A stretch of DNA of 40,329 nucleotides from Zoogloea sp. (GCA_009026175.1 WBTZ01000030.1:1-40329), one strand, 5' to 3'. Positions 9,765 through 19,193 are shown, counted from the first letter of the stretch. The notes: generated from the letters alone by a model not told the origin. Made by a program: numbers and translations.

Positions 9765-10573
9765 CGGGCACCCCCTGCCGCATCCATGGCCTCACGCACG
9801 CCCCGCAGGAAGGCGGTCACCCGGGACGGTGCTTCACCCGGGGCACTGCTTTCGATCTCTTCGATGATCCGGCTGCCGATCACCACGGCGTCAGCCAGGC
9901 CGGCAATCTTTGCCGCCGTCGCACCATCACGGATGCCGAACCCTACGCCCACCGGCATGCCGACCTTCTCGCGGATGGCCGGAATACGCTTGGCCACCTC
10001 GTCCAGATCGAGTGTTGCGGAACCGGTCACGCCCTTGAGGGAGACGTAGTAGATATAACCACTCCCCACGGCGGCCACATCCTCGAAACGCTGTTCGGTG
10101 GAGGTCGGCGCCAGCAGGAAGACCGGATCAAGCCCGCCCGCCCGACAGGTCTCGGCAAAGCCCCGGCATTCCTCGGGCGGATAGTCCACCACCAGGACAC
10201 CGTCCGCACCGGCTTCGGCGGCAGCCTTGACGAAGGGCTCGACGCCCATCGCCTCGATCGGATTGGCGTAACCCATCAGCACCACGGGCGTCTGATCGCC
10301 GGTCGCACGGAAGTTGCGGACGATGTCGAGCACCCGCCGCAGGCTCATCCCTGCCGCCAGGGCACGCTCGGACGCACGCTGGATGGTGGGACCGTCGGCC
10401 ATCGGATCGGAAAAGGGAACGCCAAGCTCGATGATGTCAGCACCACCTGCCACCAGGGCCTGCATCAGCGGCAGAGTCATTTCCGGATCGGGATCGCCCG
10501 CGGTGATGAAGGGAATCAGGGCCTTGCGCCCTTCCCCTGCGAGCCGTGTGAAAGTCTGTTGGATTCTGGACAT
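9761..10573 (-). CDS. trpA: tryptophan synthase alpha subunit
   Basis: Cleaves indole-3-glycerol phosphate to indole, which passes through a tunnel to TrpB. The start MSRIQQTF at 10573 gives 270 aa and places the catalytic residues at Glu49 ([10 protein letters not shown]) and Asp60 ([10 protein letters not shown]), the same numbers as in the enterobacterial enzyme. The longer open frame upstream is the shadow of trpB. Unlike most genes in this block it is not overlapped by its upstream partner: 56 bases separate it from trpB, and they hold a perfect 13-bp hairpin (listed separately). Confidence 0.96.
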   Translation of the reverse strand: MSRIQQTFTRLAGEGRKALIPFITAGDPDPEMTLPLMQALVAGGADIIELGVPFSDPMADGPTIQRASERALAAGMSLRRVLDIVRNFRATGDQTPVVLMGYANPIEAMGVEPFVKAAAEAGADGVLVVDYPPEECRGFAETCRAGGLDPVFLLAPTSTEQRFEDVAAVGSGYIYYVSLKGVTGSATLDLDEVAKRIPAIREKVGMPVGVGFGIRDGATAAKIAGLADAVVIGSRIIEEIESSAPGEAPSRVTAFLRGVREAMDAAGGAR

Positions 10574-10592
10574 GGGAATGTACGAATGGTCA

Positions 10593-10623
10593 GCGGCCCC
10601 GCCGGACTGCCCGGCGGGGCCGC
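10593..10623 (-). promoter_or_regulatory. 13-bp perfect GC-rich hairpin between trpB and trpA
   Basis: The arms GCGGCCCCGCCGG (10593-10605) and CCGGCGGGGCCGC (10611-10623) are exact reverse complements around a 5-base loop. On the transcribed strand the hairpin starts 6 bases after the trpB stop and ends 19 bases before the trpA start. No T-run follows, so it is not a standard intrinsic terminator. Plausible roles are protection or processing of the trpFB transcript, or tuning of trpA translation. The structure is seen directly; the role is inferred. Confidence 0.7.
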
Positions 10624-10629
10624 GTTGAA

Positions 10630-11841
10630 TCAGAACTGGATGCCGGACTTCTCGGCGACGGTATGCATGTCCTTGTCGCCACGACCGGACAGATTCACCA
10701 GGAGAACCTTGTCCTTCGGCAGCGTCGGAGCGAGCTTGGCCGCATAGGCGAGCGCATGCGAGGACTCCAGGGCAGGAATGATGCCCTCGAAACGGCACAG
10801 GTTATGAAAGGCCTGGAGCGCCTCGGCATCAGTGATGCCGACATACTCGGCGCGCTGGATGTCCTTCAGCCAGGCGTGCTCGGGGCCGACGCCCGGATAG
10901 TCGAGACCGGCGGAAATCGAGTGGGTCTCAATGATCTGGCCGTCCTCGTTCTGCAGCAGGTAGGTCCGGTTGCCATGCAGCACCCCGGGGCGCCCTGCGC
11001 TCAGGGACGCGGCGTGCATGCCAGTCTCGATACCGCTGCCGGCGGCTTCCACACCGATCAGGCGTACATCCTTGTGCTCGATATACGGATGGAAGATGCC
11101 CATCGCATTGGAACCGCCGCCGACACAGGCGATCACGTAGTCGGGCTGGCCACCGGTCATCTCGGGCATCTGCTCGATGCACTCCTTGCCGATCACCGCC
11201 TGGAAGTCGCGCACCATCATCGGATAGGGGTGGGGGCCGGCCACCGTGCCGATGATGTAGAAGGTGTTACCGATGTTGGTGACCCAGTCGCGCATGGCCT
11301 CGTTGAGGGCATCCTTGAGGGTGCGGGAGCCGCTTTCGACCGGCACCACGGTGGCGCCGAGCAGCTTCATGCGATAGACGTTGGCCGCCTGGCGGCGTAC
11401 GTCTTCGGAGCCCATGTAAACCACGCACTCCATGCCGTAGCGGGCCGCCACGGTGGCAGTCGCCACACCATGCTGGCCCGCCCCCGTCTCGGCGATGACC
11501 CGCGGCTTGCCCATCCGGCGCGCGAGCATGGCCTGGCCGATGCAGTTGTTCACCTTGTGGGCGCCGGTGTGGTTGAGGTCTTCCCGCTTCAGATAGATCT
11601 GTGCGCCGCCGAGCAGCTCGGACCAGCGCTTGGCGTGATAGATCGGGCTCGGACGACCCACGTAATGCTTGAGCTCGTAGTTGAACTCGGCGACGAAGGC
11701 AGGATCAGCCAGCGCCGTCTCATAGGCCTGCCGCAACTCGGTCAGCGCCGGGATCAGCGTTTCTGCAACGAACACGCCGCCATAGGGCCCGAAATGGCCT
11801 CGCGCATCAGGAAAATCGTAGAGGGCATCAGCCATGTGCAT
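10630..11841 (-). CDS. trpB: tryptophan synthase beta subunit
   Basis: PLP-dependent enzyme that condenses indole with serine to give tryptophan. The PLP lysine lies in [13 protein letters not shown], the substrate segment in [11 protein letters not shown], and the phosphate-binding glycines in [10 protein letters not shown]. The ATG at 11841 is chosen because GGAG lies 6 bases upstream; a second ATG six bases on and a TTG at 11859 are alternatives. The result is 403 aa, close to the 397 of E. coli TrpB. The start lies inside the end of trpF (14-base overlap), so the two are translationally coupled. Confidence 0.96.
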   Translation of the reverse strand: MHMADALYDFPDARGHFGPYGGVFVAETLIPALTELRQAYETALADPAFVAEFNYELKHYVGRPSPIYHAKRWSELLGGAQIYLKREDLNHTGAHKVNNCIGQAMLARRMGKPRVIAETGAGQHGVATATVAARYGMECVVYMGSEDVRRQAANVYRMKLLGATVVPVESGSRTLKDALNEAMRDWVTNIGNTFYIIGTVAGPHPYPMMVRDFQAVIGKECIEQMPEMTGGQPDYVIACVGGGSNAMGIFHPYIEHKDVRLIGVEAAGSGIETGMHAASLSAGRPGVLHGNRTYLLQNEDGQIIETHSISAGLDYPGVGPEHAWLKDIQRAEYVGITDAEALQAFHNLCRFEGIIPALESSHALAYAAKLAPTLPKDKVLLVNLSGRGDKDMHTVAEKSGIQF

Positions 11842-12451
11842 GTTGAACTCCGGCAACAAAATCGGTGATTAAGGCAGCGTCCTTGATACCCTTCGCTGAC
11901 TCCACGCCACTGGATACATCCACGGCCCAGGGGCGCACCCGCCGCACGGCCTCACCCACGTTGGCCGTATTCAGGCCTCCGGAAAGGATCAGCGGCATCG
12001 GCAGATTGCCAGGGATCAGGGACCAGTCGAAGGTTTCGCCGCCACCACCATAGCCCTCCACGAAGGCATCCAGGAGAAGCCCCTGGGCACCCGGGAAGGA
12101 AGCCGCGTATTTTAACAGATCAAGACCCGGCCGCATCCGCGCCGCCTTGATGTATGGCAGACCGAAGCCGACGCAATCCGCCTCCCTTTCGTCGCCGTGA
12201 AACTGAAGCACCTGCAGGGGCACATGCCTCAAGGCGGTTTCGACGAACTCCCGCCCGGGCTCGACAAACAAGCCCACCGTCGTCACGAAGGGAGGAACCA
12301 GCCGGGCCAGCTCCGCCGCCCGCTCAAACGCGACAAAACGGGGGCTCGGCGGATAGAAGACAAAGCCGATCGCGTCCGCACCGGAATTCACCGCGGCGCG
12401 GACGTCCTCTTCACGGGTCAGACCACAGATCTTGATTCGGGTGCGATGCAC
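11828..12451 (-). CDS. trpF: phosphoribosylanthranilate isomerase
   Basis: Amadori isomerase of tryptophan synthesis, a (beta/alpha)8 barrel of 207 aa. The start is GTG at 12451 ([10 protein letters not shown]), with GAGG 4 bases upstream. The catalytic cysteine lies in [10 protein letters not shown], the catalytic Asp in LLLDAF, and the closing phosphate-binding part in LSGGLN and VDVSSGVE. The gene begins inside the last 34 bases of truA in another frame. The frame stays open further upstream but there only shadows truA. A free-standing trpF next to trpB, away from trpE/D/C, is typical of betaproteobacteria. Confidence 0.95.
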   Translation of the reverse strand: MHRTRIKICGLTREEDVRAAVNSGADAIGFVFYPPSPRFVAFERAAELARLVPPFVTTVGLFVEPGREFVETALRHVPLQVLQFHGDEREADCVGFGLPYIKAARMRPGLDLLKYAASFPGAQGLLLDAFVEGYGGGGETFDWSLIPGNLPMPLILSGGLNTANVGEAVRRVRPWAVDVSSGVESAKGIKDAALITDFVAGVQHAHG

Positions 12452-13251
12452 GGCGCCTCGGGTATCAATAGTTGGGGAGGCGCGATGATACGCCCGCCGC
12501 CGGGCAGCGGCCACCTCGGCGGATACTCCACCCCGCAAAGATACAGGCCATCGGGGGCAAAGGTCGGCGCGGCAAGGCTGCGGTTGCGCAGCGCCAGCAG
12601 CTCCGCCATCCAGGCAACAGGCTGACGCCCCTTGCCCACGTAGACAAGCGCCCCGACCAGATTCCGGATCATGTGATGCAAGAAGGCGTTGGCGTGGAAA
12701 TCGAACAGCACCACGTCCCCGTACCGATGCACCTGGATGGAATGCATCATCCGTACAGGCGACTTTGCCTGGCACTGGGCCGCCCGGAACGAGGTGAAGT
12801 CATGCTCACCGAGCAGACTTGCGGCAGCCTGTGCCATGAGCGCCTCATCCAGGTCGCCATGGATCCACCCGACCCGGCCGGCCAGGATTGCGGGCCTGAC
12901 CCGCCGATTCAGCAGGACATAGCGATAACGCCTGGACTCTGCACTGAAGCGGGCATGAAAATCGCCGTCGACCTCCACGGCCCACAGCACCGACACTCCC
13001 GCAGGCAGATGACTGTTGGTGCCACGCACCCAGGCCTCCAGAGGGCGATTGGCCGTGGTGTCAAAATGCGCGACCTGCGCCGTGGCATGCACGCCAGTAT
13101 CGGTCCGCCCCGCGCAAACCACGCTGACAGGCTCCTGCGCCACCGAGGAAAGCGCCTGCTCGAGGCGGTTCTGAACGGTCCTGCCGTGAGGCTGGATCTG
13201 CCAGCCCTCGAACAGCTCACCGGAATACTCGACGCCAATCGCGACCCTCAC
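12418..13251 (-). CDS. truA: tRNA pseudouridine(38-40) synthase
   Basis: Converts uridines 38-40 of the tRNA anticodon arm to pseudouridine. The catalytic Asp is Asp51 in CAGRTDTGVHA. Other family segments are FHARFSAESRRYRY, FTSFRAAQCQAKSP and FLHHMIRNLVGALV. The start is GTG at 13251 (Met-Arg-Val-Ala-Ile-Gly-Val-Glu-Tyr-Ser-Gly), with GGGAG just upstream; it overlaps the previous gene's stop as GTGA. The 24 codons of open frame upstream of this GTG belong to the preceding gene. Length is 277 aa against 270 in E. coli. The fimV-truA-trpF linkage is common in pseudomonads and betaproteobacteria. Confidence 0.95.
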   Translation of the reverse strand: MRVAIGVEYSGELFEGWQIQPHGRTVQNRLEQALSSVAQEPVSVVCAGRTDTGVHATAQVAHFDTTANRPLEAWVRGTNSHLPAGVSVLWAVEVDGDFHARFSAESRRYRYVLLNRRVRPAILAGRVGWIHGDLDEALMAQAAASLLGEHDFTSFRAAQCQAKSPVRMMHSIQVHRYGDVVLFDFHANAFLHHMIRNLVGALVYVGKGRQPVAWMAELLALRNRSLAAPTFAPDGLYLCGVEYPPRWPLPGGGRIIAPPQLLIPEAPCIAPESRSVV

Positions 13252-13883
13252 CAGCTCTCCCAAGAACACATCATCAGGCCCGCCATCGCCAGACAGGACA
13301 ACATCCAGTCCCGCCAGTGCCACGGAAGGCTGCGCACTGCAAGGAACGGCTCATCCAGCGGTACCGCGGGGTCCTTCAACAACGCCCGCCAACCACCGGG
13401 TGGCGGATTCTCCACGTATTGAAAGACCAGAAGAAAACGAATGATCAGACGCTCCGGGGAGCCCCCCGTCCAGCGCAGGGGCCGACACAGAAAATCGATA
13501 CCGGAGGCCAGCGAGGAAGCGTCGAGACCTTCAAGCAAGATGGCCGCCAGCAAGACCACCAGGACCAACCTGCCGCCATGCACGGCGGCAAGCGCCAGGC
13601 CTTCACGCGTTGGACTGATGGAAACCCCGGAGAACGCCAACTCCCCCGGGGTGAACCAGGCGAACAACACCAGAAGCACCACCAGCAGGTAGCGCACGCG
13701 CCGCAACAGCCGTCGCGCACGCTGGGGCATGCAGCCGAACGCAACCGGGGCGATCAGCAGCCCCAGCCACATCAACCCGGCCCCCCGCAGCAGCTGGACC
13801 GCCAGAACCAGACCCACCCAGGCAATCAGCAGCGAAGCGGGATGGAAACGGAACCGGGCCCCTGACCAATCCGGGTGAATCAA
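13248..13883 (-). CDS. EcfT/CbiQ-like polytopic membrane protein
   Basis: Hydrophobic protein of about 211 aa with four to five predicted membrane segments and basic cytoplasmic loops (QRARRLLRRVR). The region SPTREGLALAAVHGGRLVLVVLLAAILL and the later ERLIIRFLLVFQYVE resemble the transmembrane T component of energy-coupling-factor (CbiQ/EcfT) transporters, but the match is loose. No ATPase or substrate-binding subunit gene is nearby. Two TTG codons (13886 and 13883) follow a GAGGAG element; I chose 13883 for better spacing. The gene starts 8 bases after the fimV stop and ends in a GTGA overlap with truA, so it is firmly in this operon. The substrate is unknown. Confidence 0.65.
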   Translation of the reverse strand: MIHPDWSGARFRFHPASLLIAWVGLVLAVQLLRGAGLMWLGLLIAPVAFGCMPQRARRLLRRVRYLLVVLLVLFAWFTPGELAFSGVSISPTREGLALAAVHGGRLVLVVLLAAILLEGLDASSLASGIDFLCRPLRWTGGSPERLIIRFLLVFQYVENPPPGGWRALLKDPAVPLDEPFLAVRSLPWHWRDWMLSCLAMAGLMMCSWESW

Positions 13884-13891
13884 CAAACTCC

Positions 13892-16777
13892 TCAGGCGAG
13901 GCGCGCGAGAATGGCCTGAGCCTCGTCCTTCTGGCGTCCGTTGCCTTCCTTCAGGACTTCTTCCACCAGTTCCCTGGCCCCGTCCTTGTCGCCCATTTCC
14001 TCGTAGGCCCGCGCCAGCTCAAGCTTGGTCGCAACTTCCTGATGCAGATCGAGATCAAGGGGAGGTTCGGTCGGGGGCCCCGGATCCGGCAACTCAAGCT
14101 CGAAGGGGGGCGTGGCAGACTTGCCGAGCTCCAGGTCGATCGACTCCAGTGAGGAGACCGGGGTCATCGGACGGGTGCTCGTCAGATCGCTACCCGCCTT
14201 GTCATCGAGCTCAAAATCGAAATCGAGCAGGCTGCTGTCAAAGCTGGTCTTCTCGAGATCAACGGTGGCCGTATCAGCCTGCATGCCGATGGCCTCATCC
14301 GCCAGCGTCGCCGTGAGATCCACGTCGACCGTAGGCTCGGCACGCCCGATGGGCTGGTGGTCACCGAACTCGGAGCTGATCTCGAAATCGAGATCGCTCG
14401 GGTCAGGCAGGCTGAAATCCTCGCCAACCCGCGGCGCCTGGGTCGAAGTAGCCTCCAGGTTCAGCGGAAAGTGGTCTCCCGCCACCACCGTTGCGCCAAG
14501 CGGCGCTTGCTGGGTGGTCGGCATGTCGAAGCCAAGATCGAAATCGAGCCCACCACTGCCCGCATCCCCCACCGGCGTGGGCGTGCCAAGGGACGCAGCC
14601 TCGACAGCGGGCGTCGCGCTCAGATCGAGGTCGAAATCAAGCGCGGACGTATCCTGCATGGCAGGCGAGATGGTCGCCGGGCCGGAGGAAGCAACCGCCT
14701 TGTCGATATCTTCGAGACTCGCGTACTGATTCAGCTCACCCGGAAGAGCCCAGGTGTCCTTGAGCTGGGACGGGGACTCCAGCGGATCATCATTGAGCGA
14801 AGCCGGCGAGGGATCACGCACCGGCTCACGCTGCACGGGTCGGGCCTCGACCGGTGCGACACTGGCGGGCGCCGGCGCGGCGGCCGCGACCGGCGCAGCC
14901 CCCGGTACCGGGACACGATACAGCGGGCTGTCGGGATCGAACTTGCGCCCGAGGGCGGCCGCCTTCTCCCAATCGGGGCCATTGCCGCCCGTCAGGGAAT
15001 AAAGCTCCGTAGCCGTAGTCTCGAACTGCTTGAGATTCTTGCGCTGGGCATAGATCTCAAGCAGCTTCAGATGCACGCCGGTACGACCAGGATCGGTCTT
15101 GAGGGCATCAAGCAGAATCTCTTCGGCTTGGGCATCGCGCCCGTAAGCCATGTAAACATCGGCCTCCGCAACCGGATCCACGCCCTCGTCCGTATCGATG
15201 GAAGACAGGCCCGACTGACTGAAGTCGGTCTGGATCAGGCTGCTGCTGCCGGTGTCAACGCTCTGACCGCCCGCGCTGCTGAACACCGAATTGGCGCCTT
15301 CATTGAACTCGGACAGCACCGGCGTAGTTGTTGGCGCACCGCCCGCGTTCCGGCGCTGCCGGAGCTTGTAGCCCCCCCAACCCAGCAGCAAAGCCAGGAT
15401 GCCACCGCCACCGAGCAGCAGGGACATGTCTTCCGGGGCCGCGGCCGGAGCCTCCGGCGCCTTGGGCGGCTCGGGAGGCGGCACCGGCTTGGGCTCGGGG
15501 GCTGGCTTGGGCTCGGCCACCGGCGCTTCGGCAGGCTTCGGAGCTTCAAGCTTCTCCGGCGCATCGGCAGGCGGCTGTGCGACTGCCGGGGCGGCCACCG
15601 GATTGGCTGCAGCCGGAGCCGCGGCAGAAGCAGGCTCAGGCTGCACCTGGGCGAGCCCCTGACTCTTCAACTCGACCAGCCGCTGGAGCTCCTTGATGCT
15701 CTTCTCCAGCTCGGCCAGACGGGTATTCGCCTCACGCAGGGCCTTGTCCCGGGAAACAAGATCCTCCTCGAGAGCCTGCAAGCGGGCACCGGACTTGTCA
15801 CTGCCAGCCGCGGCGGACTTGCCACCCTCCTCACTCTTGGAGACCTTGAGCTGATCGGACGCCCCCAGCACGGCAGGCGCCCGGTCTTCAACCTTGGCCC
15901 CGATGCGACCTCCGCTCCCCTGCTGGGCGGGCGCCTCCTTGGCCGGAGCGGCGGCGGCCTGCTCGGCCAGGCGCCGGCGATAGCGTCCGAAATCAGCCGA
16001 GTGGGCAACCACCTGCTGGCGCGAGGCGTCGCCGGCCAGCTGCCGGACTGCCTCGGCATCAGGAATCCGGAGAATCTTGCCCGCCTGCAGGCGGTTCATG
16101 TCATCCGCCTCGAACGCCCCTCGATTACCCTGGAACAGCGCCAGGAGCATCTGCTCCATCGACACGCCGTCCGGGCGGTTCTCGGCGGCAATCCGGTTGA
16201 GGGTATCTCCCGCCTGGACAGTATAGGAACGCCCGCCAGCGGGGGCCTGCGCAGCCGGCCTGGATACGCGGGGGGCTGCTGCCCGGGCCGTCCGTGCCAC
16301 CGGCATGCCCTGGGGTGCCTGGCGCAACTCCGGGCTCGCGACCGGCGCTGCGGCCATCCGTCCACCACCCACATCGGGAGGATCCAGCAGGAAGGTATAT
16401 TCGCGGATCAGGCGGCCAGCCGCCCAATTGAGCTCCACCAGCATGTCGACGAAAGGCTCGTTGACCGGTCGTTCACTCGTGACCCTGACAACGGCGCCAC
16501 CAGCCCGCCGCTCGATTGACATGCGCAATCCGCTGACGGAAGGTGAGAAATCTATGCCTGCCTGCCGGAAAGCATCCGAAGACGCGAGCCGCGCCGACAT
16601 GTTCTGAAGTTCTTCGGGCGTGGCGGAGATTTCGACCTCGGCCCGGAGCGGCTGCCCCAGCCCGCTGAGAACAGTGATTTTCCCAAGACCAGCGGCATGG
16701 GCGCCCAGGGAGAGCGCACCGATGGAAGCCGCGATGAGGGTGCGTTTGAGCCGACTTTTCACAAGGTTCTTATGCAC
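13892..16777 (-). CDS. fimV: FimV/HubP-type polar scaffold protein
   Basis: Large inner-membrane protein of 961 aa that organises the cell pole and is needed for type IV pilus assembly and twitching in Pseudomonas. A signal-like N-terminus (KRTLIAASIGALSLGAHAA) is followed by the FimV N-terminal domain, then a LysM domain at about 184-233 (YTVQAGDTLNRIA). A predicted coiled coil lies near 330-370. A Pro/Ala/Glu-rich linker follows, then one transmembrane helix at about 451-468 (SLLLGGGGILALLLGW). After that comes a very acidic cytoplasmic region with Asp-Phe-Asp-Leu repeats and a C-terminal FimV helical domain at about 905-961 (LDLARAYEEMGD-type). The start is GTG at 16777; a GTG five codons on is the alternative. 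The minor pilin cluster lies about 16 kb away in the same window. Confidence 0.93.
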   Translation of the reverse strand: MHKNLVKSRLKRTLIAASIGALSLGAHAAGLGKITVLSGLGQPLRAEVEISATPEELQNMSARLASSDAFRQAGIDFSPSVSGLRMSIERRAGGAVVRVTSERPVNEPFVDMLVELNWAAGRLIREYTFLLDPPDVGGGRMAAAPVASPELRQAPQGMPVARTARAAAPRVSRPAAQAPAGGRSYTVQAGDTLNRIAAENRPDGVSMEQMLLALFQGNRGAFEADDMNRLQAGKILRIPDAEAVRQLAGDASRQQVVAHSADFGRYRRRLAEQAAAAPAKEAPAQQGSGGRIGAKVEDRAPAVLGASDQLKVSKSEEGGKSAAAGSDKSGARLQALEEDLVSRDKALREANTRLAELEKSIKELQRLVELKSQGLAQVQPEPASAAAPAAANPVAAPAVAQPPADAPEKLEAPKPAEAPVAEPKPAPEPKPVPPPEPPKAPEAPAAAPEDMSLLLGGGGILALLLGWGGYKLRQRRNAGGAPTTTPVLSEFNEGANSVFSSAGGQSVDTGSSSLIQTDFSQSGLSSIDTDEGVDPVAEADVYMAYGRDAQAEEILLDALKTDPGRTGVHLKLLEIYAQRKNLKQFETTATELYSLTGGNGPDWEKAAALGRKFDPDSPLYRVPVPGAAPVAAAAPAPASVAPVEARPVQREPVRDPSPASLNDDPLESPSQLKDTWALPGELNQYASLEDIDKAVASSGPATISPAMQDTSALDFDLDLSATPAVEAASLGTPTPVGDAGSGGLDFDLGFDMPTTQQAPLGATVVAGDHFPLNLEATSTQAPRVGEDFSLPDPSDLDFEISSEFGDHQPIGRAEPTVDVDLTATLADEAIGMQADTATVDLEKTSFDSSLLDFDFELDDKAGSDLTSTRPMTPVSSLESIDLELGKSATPPFELELPDPGPPTEPPLDLDLHQEVATKLELARAYEEMGDKDGARELVEEVLKEGNGRQKDEAQAILARLA

Positions 16778-16809
16778 GAATGCGGGTCATCGAAATCGAG
16801 TTGGAGATG

Positions 16810-16838
16810 AACATAACATCATGGGTTTGGGGAGGCAA
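16810..16838 (-). promoter_or_regulatory. putative sigma-70 promoter of fimV
   Basis: On the minus strand, TTGCCT and TATGTT are separated by 17 bases, each matching 4 of 6 consensus positions. The site lies 33 bases upstream of the fimV start and downstream of the asd terminator. That terminator implies that fimV and the long block after it need their own promoter. Confidence 0.4.
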
Positions 16839-16880
16839 GTTCAAGGTATTTTTGAAGTTCCCCAGACAATCGTAACGAAA

Positions 16881-16914
16881 ATTAAAAATGGCGGCCGAAG
16901 CCGCCATTTTTAAT
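16881..16914 (-). terminator. intrinsic terminator after asd
   Basis: The 15-base arms ATTAAAAATGGCGGC and GCCGCCATTTTTAAT are exact reverse complements around a CGAA loop. The GC-rich upper stem followed by a run of Ts fits an intrinsic terminator. It begins 4 bases after the asd stop on the minus strand. The structure could also act in the other direction, but no rightward gene approaches it. Confidence 0.92.
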
Positions 16915-16918
16915 TGGG

Positions 16919-18043
16919 TCAATCCTCGAGGAGGACGCGCAGCATGCGCCGCAGGGGCTCTGCCGCTCCCCACAGCAGCTGGTCGCCCACGGTGAAGGCC
17001 GACAGATATTCACCTCCCATGGCCAGCTTGCGCAGACGGCCCACGGGCACCGTGAGGGTGCCGGTCACGGCGGTCGGGGTCAGTTCGCGGACGGTGATGT
17101 CGCGCTGATTCGGAACGACCTTGACCCAGTCATTCGCGCTGGCGAGCAGACCTTCGATCTCGTCGATGGGCAGATCCTTGCGCAGCTTGAGGGTGAGCGC
17201 CTGGCTATGGCAGCGCATGGCGCCGATGCGGACGCACAGGCCGTCGATGGGCACCGCCGGCGAGCCGAAGCCTTCCCCACGGCCGAGGATCTTGTTGGTT
17301 TCCACGCCACCCTTCCACTCCTCCTTGGACTGACCATTGCCCAGATCCTTGTCGATCCAGGGGATCAGGGAGCCAGCCAGGGGCACACCGAAGTTGGAGG
17401 CCGGGAAGGCGTCGTCACGCATGGTGCCGGCCACTTCGCGGTCAATGTCGAGGATCGCCGAGGCGGGATCGTCAAGCAGCTCCTTGACGGAGCGGTTGAG
17501 TTCGCCCATCTGGGACAGCAGCTCGCGCATGTTCTGCGCACCGGCGCCGGATGCGGCCTGGTAGGTCATGGAGGTCGCCCACTCCACCAGATCACGCTGG
17601 AAGAGGCCGCCCAGGGCCATCAGCATCAGGGACACGGTACAGTTTCCGCCGACCCAGTCACGGCCGCCCTTGGCCAGGGAATCCTTGATCACGTTCATGT
17701 TGACCGGATCAAGGATGATCACTGCCTGCTTTTCCATGCGCAGGGTGGATGCCGCATCGATCCAGTGGCCGGTCCAGCCGGCTGCGCGCAGCTTGGGGTA
17801 GACCTCGCTGGTGTAGTCGCCACCCTGACAGGTGATGACGATGTCCATCGCCTTCAGCTCGTCAATGCTCTTGGCATCCTTCAGCGCCGGGGCTTCCTTG
17901 CCGAAGTTCGGCGCCTTGCCGCCCGGATTGGAGGTGGTGAAGAACACCGGCTCGATCAGTGCAAAGTCGTTCTCTTCACGCATGCGCTGCATGAGCACGG
18001 AACCAACCATGCCACGCCAGCCAACCAGACCCACTCTTTTCAT
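16919..18043 (-). CDS. asd: aspartate-semialdehyde dehydrogenase
   Basis: NADPH-dependent reduction of aspartyl phosphate to the semialdehyde, the branch point to lysine/diaminopimelate, threonine and methionine. The N-terminal dinucleotide-binding motif is [15 protein letters not shown]. The catalytic cysteine is Cys135 in GGNCTVSLM, the same number as in E. coli. The 374-residue length fits the Gram-negative class (E. coli 367). It is the last gene of the leu operon, 40 bases after leuB, and is followed directly by a strong terminator. leuB-asd-fimV is a recurring order in beta- and gammaproteobacteria. Confidence 0.97.
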   Translation of the reverse strand: MKRVGLVGWRGMVGSVLMQRMREENDFALIEPVFFTTSNPGGKAPNFGKEAPALKDAKSIDELKAMDIVITCQGGDYTSEVYPKLRAAGWTGHWIDAASTLRMEKQAVIILDPVNMNVIKDSLAKGGRDWVGGNCTVSLMLMALGGLFQRDLVEWATSMTYQAASGAGAQNMRELLSQMGELNRSVKELLDDPASAILDIDREVAGTMRDDAFPASNFGVPLAGSLIPWIDKDLGNGQSKEEWKGGVETNKILGRGEGFGSPAVPIDGLCVRIGAMRCHSQALTLKLRKDLPIDEIEGLLASANDWVKVVPNQRDITVRELTPTAVTGTLTVPVGRLRKLAMGGEYLSAFTVGDQLLWGAAEPLRRMLRVLLED

Positions 18044-18083
18044 ATTGATCCCCGATCAGACTCGATAGTTTTCTAGTAATGAC

Positions 18084-19145
18084 CTACAGCGCCGCGATGA
18101 CCGCGTCGCCCATTTCCTTGGTGCCGACCCGACGGGTACCCGCCTCGTAGATGTCGCCGGTGCGATAGCCGGCGGCCAGCACCTTCTTCACGGCATTTTC
18201 GATACGCAGCGCCTGAGCCTCCAGATTGAAGGTATAGCGCAGCATCATCGCTGCAGACAGGATGGTGGCCAGCGGATTGGCCAGGCCCTTGCCGGCGATG
18301 TCGGGCGCGGAACCATGGCTGGGCTCGTAGAGGCCCTTGTTGTTCGCATCCAGCGAGGCGGAGGGCAGCATGCCGATGGAGCCGGTGAGCATGGAGGCTT
18401 CGTCCGACAGGATGTCACCGAACATGTTGCCGGTAACCATCACATCGAACTGCTTCGGCGCCCGCACCAGCTGCATGGCGGCGTTGTCCACCAGCATGTG
18501 GGAGAGCTCCACGTCCGGGTAGTCGGCAGAGATCTCGATCATCACGTCGCGCCACAGCTGGGTGGCCTCGAGCACGTTCATCTTGTCCACCGAGCACAGC
18601 TTCTTGCCACGCTTGCGGGCCGCCTCGAAGGCCACCTTGCCGATGCGGCGGATCTCGGACTCGGAGTAGACCATGGTATTGAAGCCGACGCGCTCGCCAT
18701 TCTCTTCACGCACACCACGGGGCTGGCCGAAGTAGATGTCGCCGGTCAGCTCGCGCACGATCAGGATGTCCAGGCCGGCCACAACCTCGGGCTTGAGGGT
18801 GGAGGCGTTGGCCAGCTCGGGGTAGAGGATCGCCGGGCGCAGGTTGGCGAACAGGTTCAGTTCCTTGCGGATGGCCAGCAGGCCACGCTCGGGGCGCTGC
18901 TCGCGGGGCAGCGTGTCCCACTTGGGCCCACCCACCGCGCCCAGCAGGATGGCATCGGCGGCCTTGGCAGCCTTGCTCGTGGCCTCGGGATAGGGCGTGC
19001 CGGTGGCATCCACGGCGCTGCCGCCGATCAGGGCGGTCTCCACCTCGAAGTTGAAACCGTCGCCACGCAGGGCCTCGAGCACGCGCAGGGCCTGCTCCAT
19101 GATTTCGGGACCAATGCCGTCACCCGGCAGAACGCAGATCTTCAT
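18084..19145 (-). CDS. leuB: 3-isopropylmalate dehydrogenase
   Basis: Oxidises and decarboxylates 3-isopropylmalate to 2-oxoisocaproate in leucine synthesis, using NAD+. The 353-residue protein starts [16 protein letters not shown]. It contains the substrate-binding arginine region ([16 protein letters not shown]), [25 protein letters not shown] and the cofactor loop [14 protein letters not shown]. It lies 54 bases after leuD, and that gap contains a GC-rich hairpin. Confidence 0.97.
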   Translation of the reverse strand: MKICVLPGDGIGPEIMEQALRVLEALRGDGFNFEVETALIGGSAVDATGTPYPEATSKAAKAADAILLGAVGGPKWDTLPREQRPERGLLAIRKELNLFANLRPAILYPELANASTLKPEVVAGLDILIVRELTGDIYFGQPRGVREENGERVGFNTMVYSESEIRRIGKVAFEAARKRGKKLCSVDKMNVLEATQLWRDVMIEISADYPDVELSHMLVDNAAMQLVRAPKQFDVMVTGNMFGDILSDEASMLTGSIGMLPSASLDANNKGLYEPSHGSAPDIAGKGLANPLATILSAAMMLRYTFNLEAQALRIENAVKKVLAAGYRTGDIYEAGTRRVGTKEMGDAVIAAL

Positions 19146-19175
19146 TATGTCTTTCTATTTTTTCTGGTGGTTGGC

Positions 19176-19193
19176 GCCGGCCCGGGGGCCGGC
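19176..19193 (-). promoter_or_regulatory. GC hairpin between leuD and leuB
   Basis: The arms GCCGGCCC (19176-19183) and GGGCCGGC (19186-19193) are exact reverse complements. The realistic stem is 6-7 bp with a 4-6 base loop. On the minus strand an A-rich tract, not a T-run, follows it, so it is not a standard terminator. Its position between two cistrons of one pathway parallels the trpB-trpA hairpin. Confidence 0.5.

Noticed and set aside
14357-16519. Very long open frame (720 codons) on the plus strand opposite fimV
   Set aside because: It is antisense to a gene with clear FimV domains. Its Arg/Gly/Leu-rich composition is what GC-rich third positions produce in an opposite frame, and it has no recognisable domain.
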